Positions 1-12,500 of a stretch of 64,000 nt of DNA are shown here, one piece after another. The stretch is taken from positions 35,647,011 through 35,711,010 of the forward strand of contig CM063500.1 in the NCBI GenBank assembly GCA_032207245.1, written 5' to 3'. Source of the stretch: Pardosa pseudoannulata. Lineage: Eukaryota > Arthropoda > Arachnida > Araneae > Lycosidae. The position numbers and the translations under genes were made by a program. The first letter of the stretch is position 1; each line of letters starts with the position of its first letter. Below the pieces are notes generated by a model. It searched no databases and was not told where the DNA came from. It saw only the letters and a list, made by a program, of their open reading frames with translations.

Positions 1-278
1 AAGAATAAATCTAAAAATTTACTAAAATTATTATATAACAGCAAATAAACACAAAGAAATAAAACAATTAAAGAAATTTTAAAAAATATTATTATTACAT
101 TTTTCAAATACAGATCACAATTTTTTTTTCATTGAAAAAAGAAATAACTTTATCCACATGAGTTAAAAGTGGCTGTAATTAAGAACAGTAATTTTATATT
201 TAAAAATAAAAGCCATCCCGTATTTTAAACATTTCGAAGATTTAACATTTTTTAAATTGAGTAACAGCTAACAAATTT
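1..278. other. AT-rich DNA, nothing recognised
   Basis: Low-complexity AT-rich sequence with A and T runs. I see no open frame, RNA gene or repeat unit here. It lies downstream (on the minus strand) of the reverse transcriptase relic and could include that element's 3' untranslated tail. Confidence 0.4.
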
Positions 279-825
279 CTATTCTTCTTCACTGGAACGA
301 TAGCCTAGTTAGACTTTGGTTTTCTTCGGAATTTCTTTTCAAGACGTTCTATTCTTGGTTACGGTTTTTCAGTTTGTCATCCTCATAGATTCCAGGTCAT
401 TTTCCAGGCATTAATTCGACTTATTTCTTAGTCTCGCCCTCTTTTCGGGCACCAAATGTTTTAGACCAAAATATCTCTTTTTGCAATTTTAGACATCTGC
501 AGTATTAGACATCTGTACGCATTTAATGGTATTTGCTTTTTTGGCTCTATAATAATTCATAAATTTCCAAATTGGTTCATCTTTTCTCTGAACCTTACAT
601 TCGATTCCTCTAAATATATATCTCATGGTCTTTCTTTCAAATATATCAAGAAGTTCTTCATTGCTCTCAGTCATTACTTACGTTTTAGAAGAATATGTGA
701 GATGGACGTGAATAAAACGTTGTAAATAAGTAACTTGGTCTTTCTACTCATGAAATTAGATTTCCAAGATAATTTTAGTTCAAAAAGCATGTTACCAACT
801 CTATTATGGACTTATGTTTTTCTAT
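279..825 (-). pseudogene. Non-LTR retrotransposon reverse transcriptase, C-terminal relic
   Basis: Read on the minus strand, this is the end of a LINE-type endonuclease/reverse transcriptase ORF. From 825 downward one frame gives NRVGNMLFELKLSWKSNF followed by MSRKTKLLIYNVL, the usual 'S(R/K)..TK..(I/L)Y..L' block. A frameshift near 710 leads to HLTYSSKT, a stop (TAA) where the family has the W of 'Y..(E/K)TW', then VMTESNEELLDIFERKTMRYIF, matching the common 'T..(D/E)...L..FERK.LR.I(F/Y)' block. Further down, after more breaks, NRTS-stop-KEIPKKTKV-stop-LGYRSSEEE matches the short C-terminal tail of such ORFs and ends at the TAG at 279-281. Endonuclease and palm domains are absent, so this is a 5'-truncated, mutated copy. 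The clade is unresolved (RTE/CR1/Jockey-like). The family match is by recognition, not by search. Confidence 0.75.
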
Positions 826-2024
826 CGTTTAGTATGTTCAATTCAGAGCCTTTATTTATTAAGTTATGCACAGTTAACTAGCATATTACCTCCCAATTTA
901 ATCACATTGTGAAGAATACAGTTTATAATGACCTCTTAGTTTTTGAAGAATATTGATTAAAATAATAAAAATTCTTCTAAAACAATGAATGATTTTAACA
1001 ATATGGATACATTCTTTTTTACGTAATCTTCTCTAATCCTATCTTTTTATTCTACCAGACTTCAGTTATAAAATATTCAAGAATCTTATTTGCACTTTCA
1101 AATGGACAAAACTACAATATCTTTCATTCTTCTGTAACTTTCGAGAAACCTGGGCAACATATTAAGGTTGCGATGAGAGCATTTAATTTAAAATTCATTC
1201 TCGGCCGTAAAAAGTAATTTGTGAAATAAGTAGTTTTCTGCGTTGTGTACAATGGCCTTGTTTAGTGAAAGAAAGAGTACAATATTCTCATATGAGATTT
1301 TTTTTCTTTCATATTAAAGCAATAGTTGTCACTATATAACTTTGCTAAATTATTATAATAAAGTTAAAAAAAGAAAACATTGGAATTTTAGAAAAGTTGA
1401 TTTAAATTGTATTCTTTTAAAAACATTTTTAAAGCAATGGAAACAGACTCATATTGTTATATAAGATAGTTTTTTAAGATTTATATATACATTTATTTAT
1501 ATTAAGATGACTGTACATTAATTTTGAATGTGAGATCAATATTTTTTGGATGATAATTTATTATACTATGAATTTGTAGCTGCAATATAATGAATTTTAA
1601 TGCAATATAGCGTATTTATATTACTTCATGTATGAGAAAGTGTTATAGATAACATCAACCATATTTTGCTTGCAAATGAAGGATGTAAACGTATGCAGAA
1701 ATTTCGAATTAATTAGTAACTTATTTGGTTAAGAACGTATTATATTTAGAATTTGGAGATGTGGTGTACTGTTTTTATACTGTTGTTGGAGATTTACTTT
1801 ATTATGATTATCATATATGCCATAATATATTATTTTTATAATGAGAAAATGTAAATAAGTAATCATTATACGTCGTAAAGATTAATTTCAGCAATAATAT
1901 ACATTCTACACAGCAAAATTATTCATTGGATTAGAAATTACTATATTGAGATGTGAGTTTTTAATTTCCATTTACTTTGAAAGAACATGTTCATAGTATA
2001 GATATTTTGCAAATTTATTTTCAG
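826..2024. other. AT-rich intergenic DNA with a possible old dispersed repeat
   Basis: No gene seen. Around 1170-1330 a stretch (ATTTAATTTAAAATTCATT, then a GTAAAAA...TTTTCTGCG pattern) resembles 4256-4400 in order and wording at perhaps 65-70% by eye, suggesting an old dispersed repeat or ancient duplication. The remainder shows only AT-rich sequence. Confidence 0.35.
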
Positions 2025-4626
<2,602 letters not shown>

Positions 4627-4711
4627 TGTGTGGGTGTATGTGAGTATAACTTTAAATATCACTATAAAATGTAATTATTTATAAAGATAATTAAACTAGC
4701 TTATAATATTT

Positions 4712-5787
4712 TTTCATTTAGTGGCAGTTCATTTATTATCTGATAATTATTTTATATTTAAAGAGTTTGTGGATTTCTGACATATAAATGTTTATTAAAG
4801 CATGGAAGATTAATTATTTCTATCAAGTCTTTTTTAAGTGCAATACATTATAGATTGGAGATATCAGATACCTCGGTTTCAAAATTTTAATTTTTCTTTC
4901 GTTATAGGTTTTTTTACTCGAGGTAGAATATTTGATATGCCTCAATATTTAATATTAATATTATTTACATTCTGCTATGTTTAAAATTATCTATATGTTA
5001 ATAGGAAATTTAACTAGATTATTTCTAAATTTATCATAGTGATATTTATTATATATTGTTTGAATGAGTAGCAACATTCGTTTTATTGTGGAAAAATATT
5101 TATTACAATAAGTTCTCTAAAACAAAGGATCTTTAGTCTTGACACTCGTTGACAAATTGCCTTTCGCTAAGATTAGGCTTTGAGATATTTACCACTACAT
5201 AGTTCACTCCAAAACAAGAGCTTTAAATCAAAAAGGTGCAAAACTCGAATTTTCATTTAATGGCAATTCATTTATTATATGATAATTATTTCATATTTAA
5301 AGAGTTTATGGATTTCTGACATATAAATGTTTTTTAAAGCATGGAAGCTTAATTATTTCTATCAAGTCTTTTTCAAGTGCAATACATTACCAGATTGGAG
5401 ATTTCAGATACCTCGGTTTCAAAATTGAAATATTTTTTCAGTTATAGGTTTATCTACTCGAGGTAGAATATTTGAATTCTCAATATTTGCTATTAATATT
5501 ATTTACATTCTGTTATGTGTAAAAAGATCTATATGTTAATAGAAAATTTAACTAGATTATTATCATAATGGAAATTATCATAGTGATTTCTATTACATAT
5601 TGTTTGAATGAGTTGAAAAAAAAGTTTTGAAAAATATTTATTACAATATGTTCTTTAAAAAACAGGATTTGTTGTTTTGACACTCGTTGACAAATTGTCT
5701 TTAGCTAAGATTAGGCTTTGAGATATTTACCACGACATAGTTCACTCCACAACAGTAACTTTAAATCAAAAAGGTGCAAAACTGGAA
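4712..5787. repeat. Tandem duplication, two ~539-bp units
   Basis: Unit 1 starts TTTCATTTA at 4712, unit 2 at 5251 with the same words. Shared landmarks at constant spacing include GATTTCTGACATATAAATG, GATACCTCGGTTTCAAAATT, CTACTCGAGGTAGAATATTTG, and AAGATTAGGCTTTGAGATAT. By eye about 88-90% identical with small indels. No coding potential. The unit tail (CTTTAAATCAAAAAGGTGCA) recurs as the head of another repeat at 5757 and 6738. Confidence 0.9.
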
Positions 5788-5900
5788 AGGAAAATACGTA
5801 TGAGCCATTTCTGATTGATATCAGTTGTGTGCAATAAAATAAATTAAAATAGATACATCATCAATAAACTTTGAAAATTAAATTTTTTTAAATATTTACT
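5757..5900. repeat. Degenerate repeat, partner at 6738-6880
   Basis: AACTTTAAATCAAAAAGG, then a conserved order of TATCAGTTGTG, AATAAATTAAA, ATCA-CAATAAAC, and a T-rich run matches 6738-6880 (AACTTTAAATCAAAATGG, TGTCGGTTGTG, AAGAAATTAAA, ATCAGCAATAAAC). The start overlaps the end of the 539-bp duplication. Function unknown. Confidence 0.6.
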
Positions 5901-6737
5901 TTATAATATTACAGGAAATTTTTTAATCTTTTAAAACAAACCTATTGAATTTGCATTTAATATCACGTAATCTTTGAATTTAATATCAAATAATTTAAGG
6001 GGTCTAAGTACTTTTAAACATAAGGATTTCAAAGTTTCATAGCTACTTTTCCACTTTCCATAACCTTTTTTATTTCACATTAAAATGTCTGAATATTTTT
6101 TTACAGATATGTTATTGATATCTTTAAAAAATTAAGCACAAATTCTTATAAAAATAATAAAAAATATGTCTTTAAATATATATATTTATAACTTTTTAAT
6201 ATTTTTTAATAAAACTGTTCTTACTTCCTCGCAAGTTTACAAAAAATATTTTGCAAAATAATTTTAAATTTTCAGATTTTAATGAAGAACATACTTTTAA
6301 AATTGAATCTAACTAAATAAATCAATAAGTTTAAGCATTTTTTATACATATTTAAAACATGGTTATGATTTTACCCCTTTTGAGGGGTAATTTTGAAATG
6401 TACCTACCTCCCTAAAAGAAAAAATATTACTCTGATATCAATAATTTACATCCAACTACAAGAAAACATCATTATATTGAAATGATTAAAATTTTGTGCA
6501 AAAAAGTTCATTAGACTTTGAGAAATCTTGTCTGCAATATTAAAAACTTTCGTTTTGAGAAAAATCAACTTAAAGTAAACAACTCCTAAGCACAGTAACT
6601 ACTACAGTGTCTTTTATATTTTTACTCATAACATTTAAACTAAACAGTTTTTGTACCTCCTTTTAAATGCATAGAACATCTTAAACGAGGATACTTTTTT
6701 TGGAGAATCTAAGATTTTGAAGTTTTATGATTCTTGA
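5901..6737. other. AT-rich spacer with a perfect hairpin at 6371-6390
   Basis: No gene seen. TTACCCC (6371-6377) pairs with GGGGTAA (6384-6390) across a 6-nt loop, unusual in such AT-rich surroundings but too short to interpret. Confidence 0.4.
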
Positions 6738-6880
6738 AACTTTAAATCAAAATGGCTCAAAACGAAATGAAAACAACCCTAAGTCATCACTGCTTAGTGT
6801 CGGTTGTGGGAAATAGAAGAAATTAAAGGGTCTAAATCAGCAATAAACCCCCAAAATTCGATTTTTATATTTTTACATTT
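6738..6880. repeat. Degenerate repeat, partner at 5757-5900
   Basis: Second copy of the repeat described at 5757; about 980 bp away in the same orientation. Copies share the head AACTTTAAATCAAAA and an internal CAATAAAC followed by a T-rich stretch. Confidence 0.55.
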
Positions 6881-7091
6881 TTAAAATTCCTCAACATTTC
6901 TAAATCGGTTCAAACCCATTGAAATTTTCAAATTAGAAACTGTAAATCTATTATATCTTTTAATTTAAAATCACAGCTTTAAAAAAACTTTTCAGAAATT
7001 GAATTTTTTTACTGAAAAGGCCATTTTTTCACCTGGCTTGTGTTGTAAACAAAATACTATTGATTAATTACTTTTAATCTCAAACTTTCAT

Positions 7092-7272
7092 GAACGTTGG
7101 CCGATTGGTTAGGGTGCTGACCGTCATTACCGGAGTTCGTGGGTTCGTATCCCACTATGGCATGGATGTTCGCAGCCGTTCGGAATCAGCTTTAAGCAGT
7201 AGGTCCCGGTCTCATTAGCCCTCATGTGCAAAACTGTAGACCGTAGCGCTCCAAAACCAAACCAAACCAAAC
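7092..7272 (+). mobile_element. tRNA-derived SINE (family 1), complete, with 13-bp target duplication
   Basis: A tRNA-like head carries an A box (TGGCCGATTGG) and a B box (GGGTTCGTATCCC), spaced as in a tRNA, so internal RNA polymerase III transcription is expected. The body contains GCATGGATGTTCG, CTTTAAGCAGTAGG, CCGGTCTCATTAGCC, and the 3' end is an (AAACC)n tail. CTCAAACTTTCAT occurs directly before (7079-7091) and after (7273-7285), a perfect 13-bp target-site duplication as expected for LINE-driven insertion. A near-identical relative lies at 57125-57301. Much less AT-rich than its surroundings. Family name unknown to me. Confidence 0.93.
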
Positions 7273-7491
7273 CTCAAACTTTCATAGTAATTAAAATTGT
7301 ATAACTACAATGATGCTATATACATTTTTTCGTAGATTTGAATTTTTATTAGTATTTATAAAATTTAAAATGGAAATTTTAAGCTTTGTTTGAGCATTTA
7401 TTTTCTTTAAACCTAATCATCTAGTGTAATATTGCTACCACTGATCACTCGCCACAGAACTACAACAATGCTCTGTACCAAATAGCATAGA

Positions 7492-7833
7492 TAATGGCCG
7501 AATGTTATAGCAGCGCTTTTCGATACCAGAGTTTGCGAGTTCGAATCAAGCAACTGGCAAGGATTTTCGTAGCTGTTAACTGTATTGGTTGTACTTATTT
7601 GTTTAATTTGTCTGCATTTTTTGTTATTTTAATTATACGGTCGGAATGCTGGCTTAGCCCCTCATAACTCAATGCTGCCGGACGGTCAGACCTAACCAGG
7701 AAACCAACACCTTAAATCCGACTTTGGGTGGGTGGTTAGTTACAGGTAGTACATGACTTTAAGCAGTGGGCACCGGTCTCATTATCCCTCGTGACCAAAA
7801 CAGTAAACCATAGTACTCCAAACCAAATTAAAC
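7492..7833 (+). mobile_element. Longer variant of the family 1 SINE
   Basis: Head has an A box (TGGCCGAATGT) and B box (GAGTTCGAATC) followed by GGATTTTCGTAGC, and the tail is the family 1 tail (CTTTAAGCAGTGGGC, CGGTCTCATTATCCC, TACTCCAAACCAAATTAAA). Between them lie about 165 extra bases (roughly 7575-7740) not present in the 181-bp copies, including GACGGTCAGACC and GGGTGGGTGG. Flanks CAAATAGCATAGA and CAAATAGAGTAGG are a plausible, partly decayed target duplication. This may be a separate subfamily or a chimera. Confidence 0.75.
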
Positions 7834-7875
7834 TCAAATAGAGTAGGTTATGATAGAATATCTGACACAAAACAT

Positions 7876-9030
7876 CATCTTTGTTTTTTTCCAATCCACC
7901 ACACAATCTAGTCTTCTCTATGACTTTCTTTTTCAAGCCTAAATAACACGAATAACGTTACTTTCGCACACTCCACATGTCAGAACAGAAGTAACCACAA
8001 GGCTTCGAGGTATTTAACTTTATGAAATCGAAGAATACTTGAACCACTGCGACCAACCGTGTATTGGTGACCAAGGCAGATACTTCGGGGATTACTGAAA
8101 AAAAACATCTTTGTTTTTTTCCCATCCACCACACAATCTAGTCTTCTCTATGACTTTCTTTTTCAAGTCTAAATAACACGAATAACGTTACTTTCGCACA
8201 CTCCACATGTCAGAACAGAAGTAACCACAAGGCTTCGAGGTATTTAACTTTATGAAATCGAAGAATACTTGAACCACTGCGACCAACCGTGTATTGGTGA
8301 CCAAGGCAGATACTTCGGGGATTACTGAAAAAAAATCATCTTTGTTTTTTTTCCCATCCACCACACAATCTAGTCTTCTCTATGACTTTCTTTTTCAAGC
8401 CTAAATAACACGAATAACGTTACTTTCGCACACTCCACATGTCAGAACAGAAGTAACCACAAGGCTTCGAGGTATTTAACTTTATGAAATCGAAGAATAC
8501 TTGAACCACTGCGACCAACCGTGTATTGGTGACCAAGGCAGATACTTCGGGGATTACTGAAAAAAAATCATCTTTGTTTTTTTCCCATCCACCACACAAT
8601 CTAGTCTTCTCTATGACTTTCTTTTTCAAGCCTAAATAACACGAATAACGTTACTTTCGCACACTCCACATGTCAGAACAGAAGTAACCACAAGGCTTCG
8701 AGGTATTTAACTTTATGAAATCGAAGAATACTTGAACCACTGCGACCAACCGTGTATTGGTGACCAAGGCAGATACTTCGGGGATTACTGAAAAAAAATC
8801 ATCTTTGTTTTTTTCCCATCCACCACACAATCTAGTCTTCTCTATGACTTTCTTTTTCAAGCCTAAATAACACGAATAACGTTACTTTCGCACACTCCAC
8901 ATGTCAGAACAGAAGTAACCACAAGGATTCGAGGTATTTTATTTATGAAAATCGAAAGAATGCTTGAACTACTGCGAGCGATGCTGAACCGTGTATTGGT
9001 GACCAAGGCAGATACTTCGGGGATTACAGA
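7876..9030. repeat. Tandem array, five ~231-bp units
   Basis: Units begin CATCTTTGTTTTTTT at 7876, 8106, 8337, 8569 and 8800, giving periods of 230-232 bp that differ mainly in A/T run length. Units 1-4 are almost identical, implying recent amplification; unit 5 diverges in its last ~100 bp. Landmarks: CACACAATCTAGTCTTCTC, ACTTTCGCACACTCCACATG, GTATTGGTGACCAAGGCAG. Repeated minus-strand open frames of 69 aa arise from the unit and stop inside each copy, so I do not call them genes. Noticeably less AT-rich than the flanks. Confidence 0.96.
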
Positions 9031-9094
9031 AAAAATTTCTTTGAAAGTACGATTATTTAACTTATGTATTTTTGTCATTATTTTTGAAATCGAC

Positions 9095-9200
9095 CTTGTT
9101 TTACTTAAACCCGCTTCTACGTGGTTATGCACATCCATGCCATCCATGTGATTCAAACCCATCAGAGTCCTACCCCTTCAGACATCGTTCTGCCATAGGT
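9095..9200 (-). mobile_element. Degenerate tRNA-derived SINE head, minus strand
   Basis: On the minus strand TGGCAGAACGA (A box, 9185-9195) and GGGTTTGAATCAC (B box, 9148-9160) are spaced as in a tRNA and are followed by GGCATGGATGTGCATAACC and GGGTTTAAGTA, matching the order of family 1 SINE words (GCATGGATGTTCGTAGCC, CTTTAAGCAGTA). No tail or target duplication seen; the element runs into the end of the 231-bp array. Confidence 0.6.
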
Positions 9201-9384
9201 GATTGGAGATTTTTATCTTAAAGACAAATACCTATTTCGACCAGTACATAATAAATTTAAAAAAATCTATTACATTACTAATTTTTTTAATATTTTTTTT
9301 AATATTTTAATAATAAATATCTGTTTCCACAAGTGTATAGCAAATATAAAAGATTGTAAACATTATGAATTTTTTATTCTCTAA
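9201..9384. other. AT-rich spacer
   Basis: AT-rich spacer between the SINE head and the ~470-bp array, with repeated TTTTTAATATT runs. A 61-aa open frame here is AT-driven and unrecognised. Confidence 0.35.
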
Positions 9385-10344
9385 TTATAACAAATAATTT
9401 CGTAATACTAATTCTTTGAATTTAGCTCGAAACATTTTTACTATTAAACGCCTTTTATACAAAAAATAAATTCTTCAAAATATTACCTAGTTGCTGAAAT
9501 ATGCTTCCTAGTATGTACATATTTTTCATTACATAAATCTCATTTAAAAGAAAAAAATTAAGTAAATATTGCATGCGTACGTCTGTCCATTTGAATATCA
9601 AAGAATTCTTTACAAAAGAATCTTGCACCGGTTTTACAAAGAATATATTCTTCTAAAATCACTTTACATTTTTATATGTTTATTTTATAAAACTCCTTTT
9701 AAATTCTAAAGTATAAGAAATCATGAATTTAATACTAGTTTTCATTGCCAAAATTAAATTATTATTAATATTCCAAATTTATCCAAATTTATTTCTACCA
9801 GTATTTTATAAATTTAAAACTTATACAACATTACCAATATTTTTAATTATCCAAGTATATTTAAAGTTATAACAAATAAACCTTGTATTAATAATTCATT
9901 GAATTTACCTGGAAACATCTTTACTATTATACACAAAATAAATTCTCCAATTTTTTACCTAGTTGCTGAAATATGTTTCTTACTATGTACATATTTTTAA
10001 TCCCATAAATCTATTTTAAAAGAAAGAATTTATTCAAATATTGCATGCGTACGTCTGCCATTTTGAATATAAAAGAATTCTTTAAAAATAATCTTGATTC
10101 GGTTTTATAAAGAATATCTCCTTCTAAAATCATCTTCCATTTTTATATGTTTTTTTTTAAAGTTCATTGTAAATTCCAAATTATAAGAGATCATGAATTT
10201 AATAAGTTTTCTTTGGAAAAACTTAAACATTAATAATACTCCAAATTTATGTAAATATATTTCTACCAGTATTTTATAAATTTAAAAACTTATACAATCT
10301 TACCGATATTTTTAAATCTCCAACCATATTTAATATAACCCAAG

Positions 10345-10896
10345 TCCATAACCCAAGTCCAAGGGGACCCCGAAAAATATTCGACTTATCCGAACTTATT
10401 CGAATTATCGAAGAGACCTACCATTCCTCTCAACTAGCACTTAAAATGGGTCGACATGGTTTAAATGATTTGATATGTGCCATAATACTATAGTTGTACT
10501 CATTTCAATTTTTTAATAGCCTATGTAAACAACAAAAGAAGAATGGGTTCAAAAGGTTTATTAAAACTCAAGAAATTTGGCCTCATTACAAATTAATTAG
10601 TATACATATCATGTAAATCTCATTTGAAAAAAGCAGTTATTTTTAAGGTTGTTGGCATTCACAAAGTCACCTAATTTTTGAACACAGTTAAATAGGATGT
10701 TGTCTGTATCTTCGGTGGTCTCCAGGTATCGTTGTAAGATGTGAATAGCGTCCTGTGCTTGCTCGTGACTTCGAGAATGAAGGTTCTCGAAGGTCAAGAA
10801 TGGACTGGCAAATTTGGAACAGAATTGTGTTTTTTACCGGGCAAATCTATCACAAAAACTTCGACTTTGAAGATGTTTACTTCGTGTTATCGAGAC
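10345..10896 (-). mobile_element. Truncated pogo/Tigger-type element, duplicated copy
   Basis: Matches 11016-11554 of the intact copy almost base for base. The TIR end is missing: instead of CAGTCGAACTTC there is a scar made of a doubled AACCCAAGTCCA motif at 10337-10362. The other end is cut at the duplication breakpoint (10896). Confidence 0.85.
10609..10797 (-). pseudogene. Tigger/pogo-type transposase C-terminal fragment (copy 1)
   Basis: 62-aa frame including HSRSHEQAQDAIHILQRYLE, identical to the copy at 11267-11455. The pattern 'EA...L..L..(Y/F)LE...(D/E)TD..L......L' is typical of the extreme C terminus of Tigger/jerky-type DDE transposases. The DNA-binding and catalytic parts are absent. 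Confidence 0.6.
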
Positions 10897-10992
10897 TTCT
10901 ACCAGTATTTTATAAATTTAAAAACTTATACAATCTTACCGATATTTTTAAATCTCCAAGCATATTTTGAGTTATAACAAATAATCCTTGTA

Positions 10993-11654
10993 CAGTCGAA
11001 CTTCAATAACTCGAAGTCCCAGGGGACCCCAAAAATATTCGACTTATCCGAACTTATTCGAATTATCGAAGAGACCTACCATTCCTCTCAACTAGCACTT
11101 AAAATGGGTCGACATGGTTTAAATGATTTGATATGTGCCATAATACTATAGTTGTACTCATTTCAATTTTTTAATAGCCTATGTAAACAACAAAAGAAGA
11201 ATGGGTTCAAAAGGTTTATTAAAACTCAAGAAATTTGGCCTCATTACAAATTAATTAGTATACATATCATGTAAATCTCATTTGAAAAAAGCAGTTATTT
11301 TTAAGGTTGTTGGCATTCACAAAGTCACCTAATTTTTGAACACAGTTAAATAGGATGTTGTCTGTATCTTCGGTGGTCTCCAGGTATCGTTGTAAGATGT
11401 GAATAGCGTCCTGTGCTTGCTCGTGACTTCGAGAATGAAGATTCTCGAAGGTCAAGAATGGACTGGCAAATTTGGAACAGAATTGTGTTTTTTACCGGGC
11501 AAATCTATCACAAAAACTTCGACTTTGAAGATGTTTACTTCGTGTTATCGAGACAATTTTTTAAAGAAAAGTATAGAAATGATTCGGGAAGATTAAAAAT
11601 TCGAGTTAGCGGATTATTCGACTTATAGAAAGTCGAGTTATCGAAGTTCGACTG
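10993..11654 (-). mobile_element. Non-autonomous pogo/Tigger-type DNA transposon with TIRs and TA target duplication
   Basis: Begins CAGTCGAACTTCAATAACTC and ends with the inverted form of CAGTCGAACTTCGATAACTC, TIRs of about 23 bp with one mismatch. TA dinucleotides at 10991-10992 and 11655-11656 are the target duplication. At 662 bp it is far shorter than an autonomous element (usually over 2 kb) and retains only the transposase C-terminal frame, so it is an internal-deletion derivative that would need transposase in trans. It sits inside the ~470-bp host array. Confidence 0.9.
11267..11455 (-). pseudogene. Tigger/pogo-type transposase C-terminal fragment (copy 2)
   Basis: Same 62-aa frame as the copy at 10609-10797, here inside the TIR-bounded element. 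Only the C-terminal helix-rich tail remains; no catalytic D residues are present. Family call rests on the tail pattern plus the pogo-like TIR and TA duplication. Confidence 0.65.
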
Positions 11655-12500
11655 TATTACTAAATCAAGAATTTAGCTGGAAGCATATTTACTATTATAC
11701 AAAAAATAAATTCTCCAAATTATTATCTAGTTGCTGAAATATGCTTTTTAAAATTCCCATATTTTTAATAATATAAATCTCATTAAAAGAAAAACATTAA
11801 GAAAATGTTGCATGTGTACTTCTGTCCTTTTGAATAATTGCTTTCTTTACAAAAGAATCTTACACCTGTTTTAGAAAGAATTTTTCCTTCTAAAATCATC
11901 GTACATTTTTAGATGTTTATTTTATAAACTCCTATTAAATTCTAAAGTATAAGAGATCATGTATTTCATACTAGTTTCCATTTACAAAAATGAAACATTT
12001 TTAATATTCCAAATTTATCCAAATCTATTTCTACCAGTATTTTATAAATTTAAAAACTTTTACAACATTACCAACATAATTATATCTCCAAGTATATTTA
12101 AATTTACAACAATTAATCCTTCTATTACTAATTCATTGATTTTTTTTTTGGAAACATTTTTACTATTAACAAAAACGTCTTTAATATTATACAAAAAATA
12201 AATTTTCCAAATTAATACCTAGTTGCTTAAATATATTTCTTACTATGTACATATTTTTAATCACAAAAATCTCCTTTAAAAGAAAGAATTTAAGCAAATA
12301 TTGCATGCGTACGTCTGTTATTTTGAATACAAAAGAATTCTTTACAAAATAATCTTGCACCGGTTTTAGAAAGAATATCTCCTTCTAAAATCATCTTACA
12401 TTTTTTTATGTTTATTTTATAAAGCTCCTTTTAAATTTCAAAGTATTAGAGATCATGAATTTTATACTAGTTTTCTTTTATAAAACTAAAATATTATTAA

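Larger units (their letters stand above)
10261..11554. repeat. Tandem duplication (636/658 bp) spanning host flank plus transposon
   Basis: Copy 1 is 10261-10896 and copy 2 is 10897-11554. Each begins TTCTACCAGTATTTTATAAA (part of the ~470-bp host array) and ends GTTATCGAGAC inside the pogo/Tigger element. The copies are nearly identical, including a 62-aa open frame offset by exactly 658 bp. At 10896/10897 transposon sequence joins host array sequence directly. The element therefore inserted first and a later tandem duplication copied flank plus most of the element. Confidence 0.92.
9385..12500. repeat. Tandem array of ~470-492-bp units, four copies, interrupted
   Basis: The landmark TAGTTGCTGAAATATG (slightly varied in the last copy) lies at 9488, 9960, 11728 and 12220. 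Other shared words are TGCATGCGTACGTCTG, CAAAAGAATTCTTTA, TTCTACCAGTATTTTATAAA and AAATAAATTCTCCAA. The step is 472 bp between units 1 and 2 and 492 bp between 3 and 4. Units 2 and 3 are separated by a transposon insertion and its duplication (about 10340-11654). No coding potential. Confidence 0.92.

Noticed and set aside
7255..7272. (AAACC)n runs as interstitial telomere repeats
   Set aside because: They occur only as the short 3' tails of SINEs bounded by target duplications.
7736..9162. Repeated minus-strand frames of 66-99 aa in the 231-bp array, for example a 99-aa frame at 8863-9162
   Set aside because: Each unit carries its own stop codon, the frame is not conserved in the unit 5 divergence, and the 99-aa frame runs from a SINE head into the array. 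No family resemblance.
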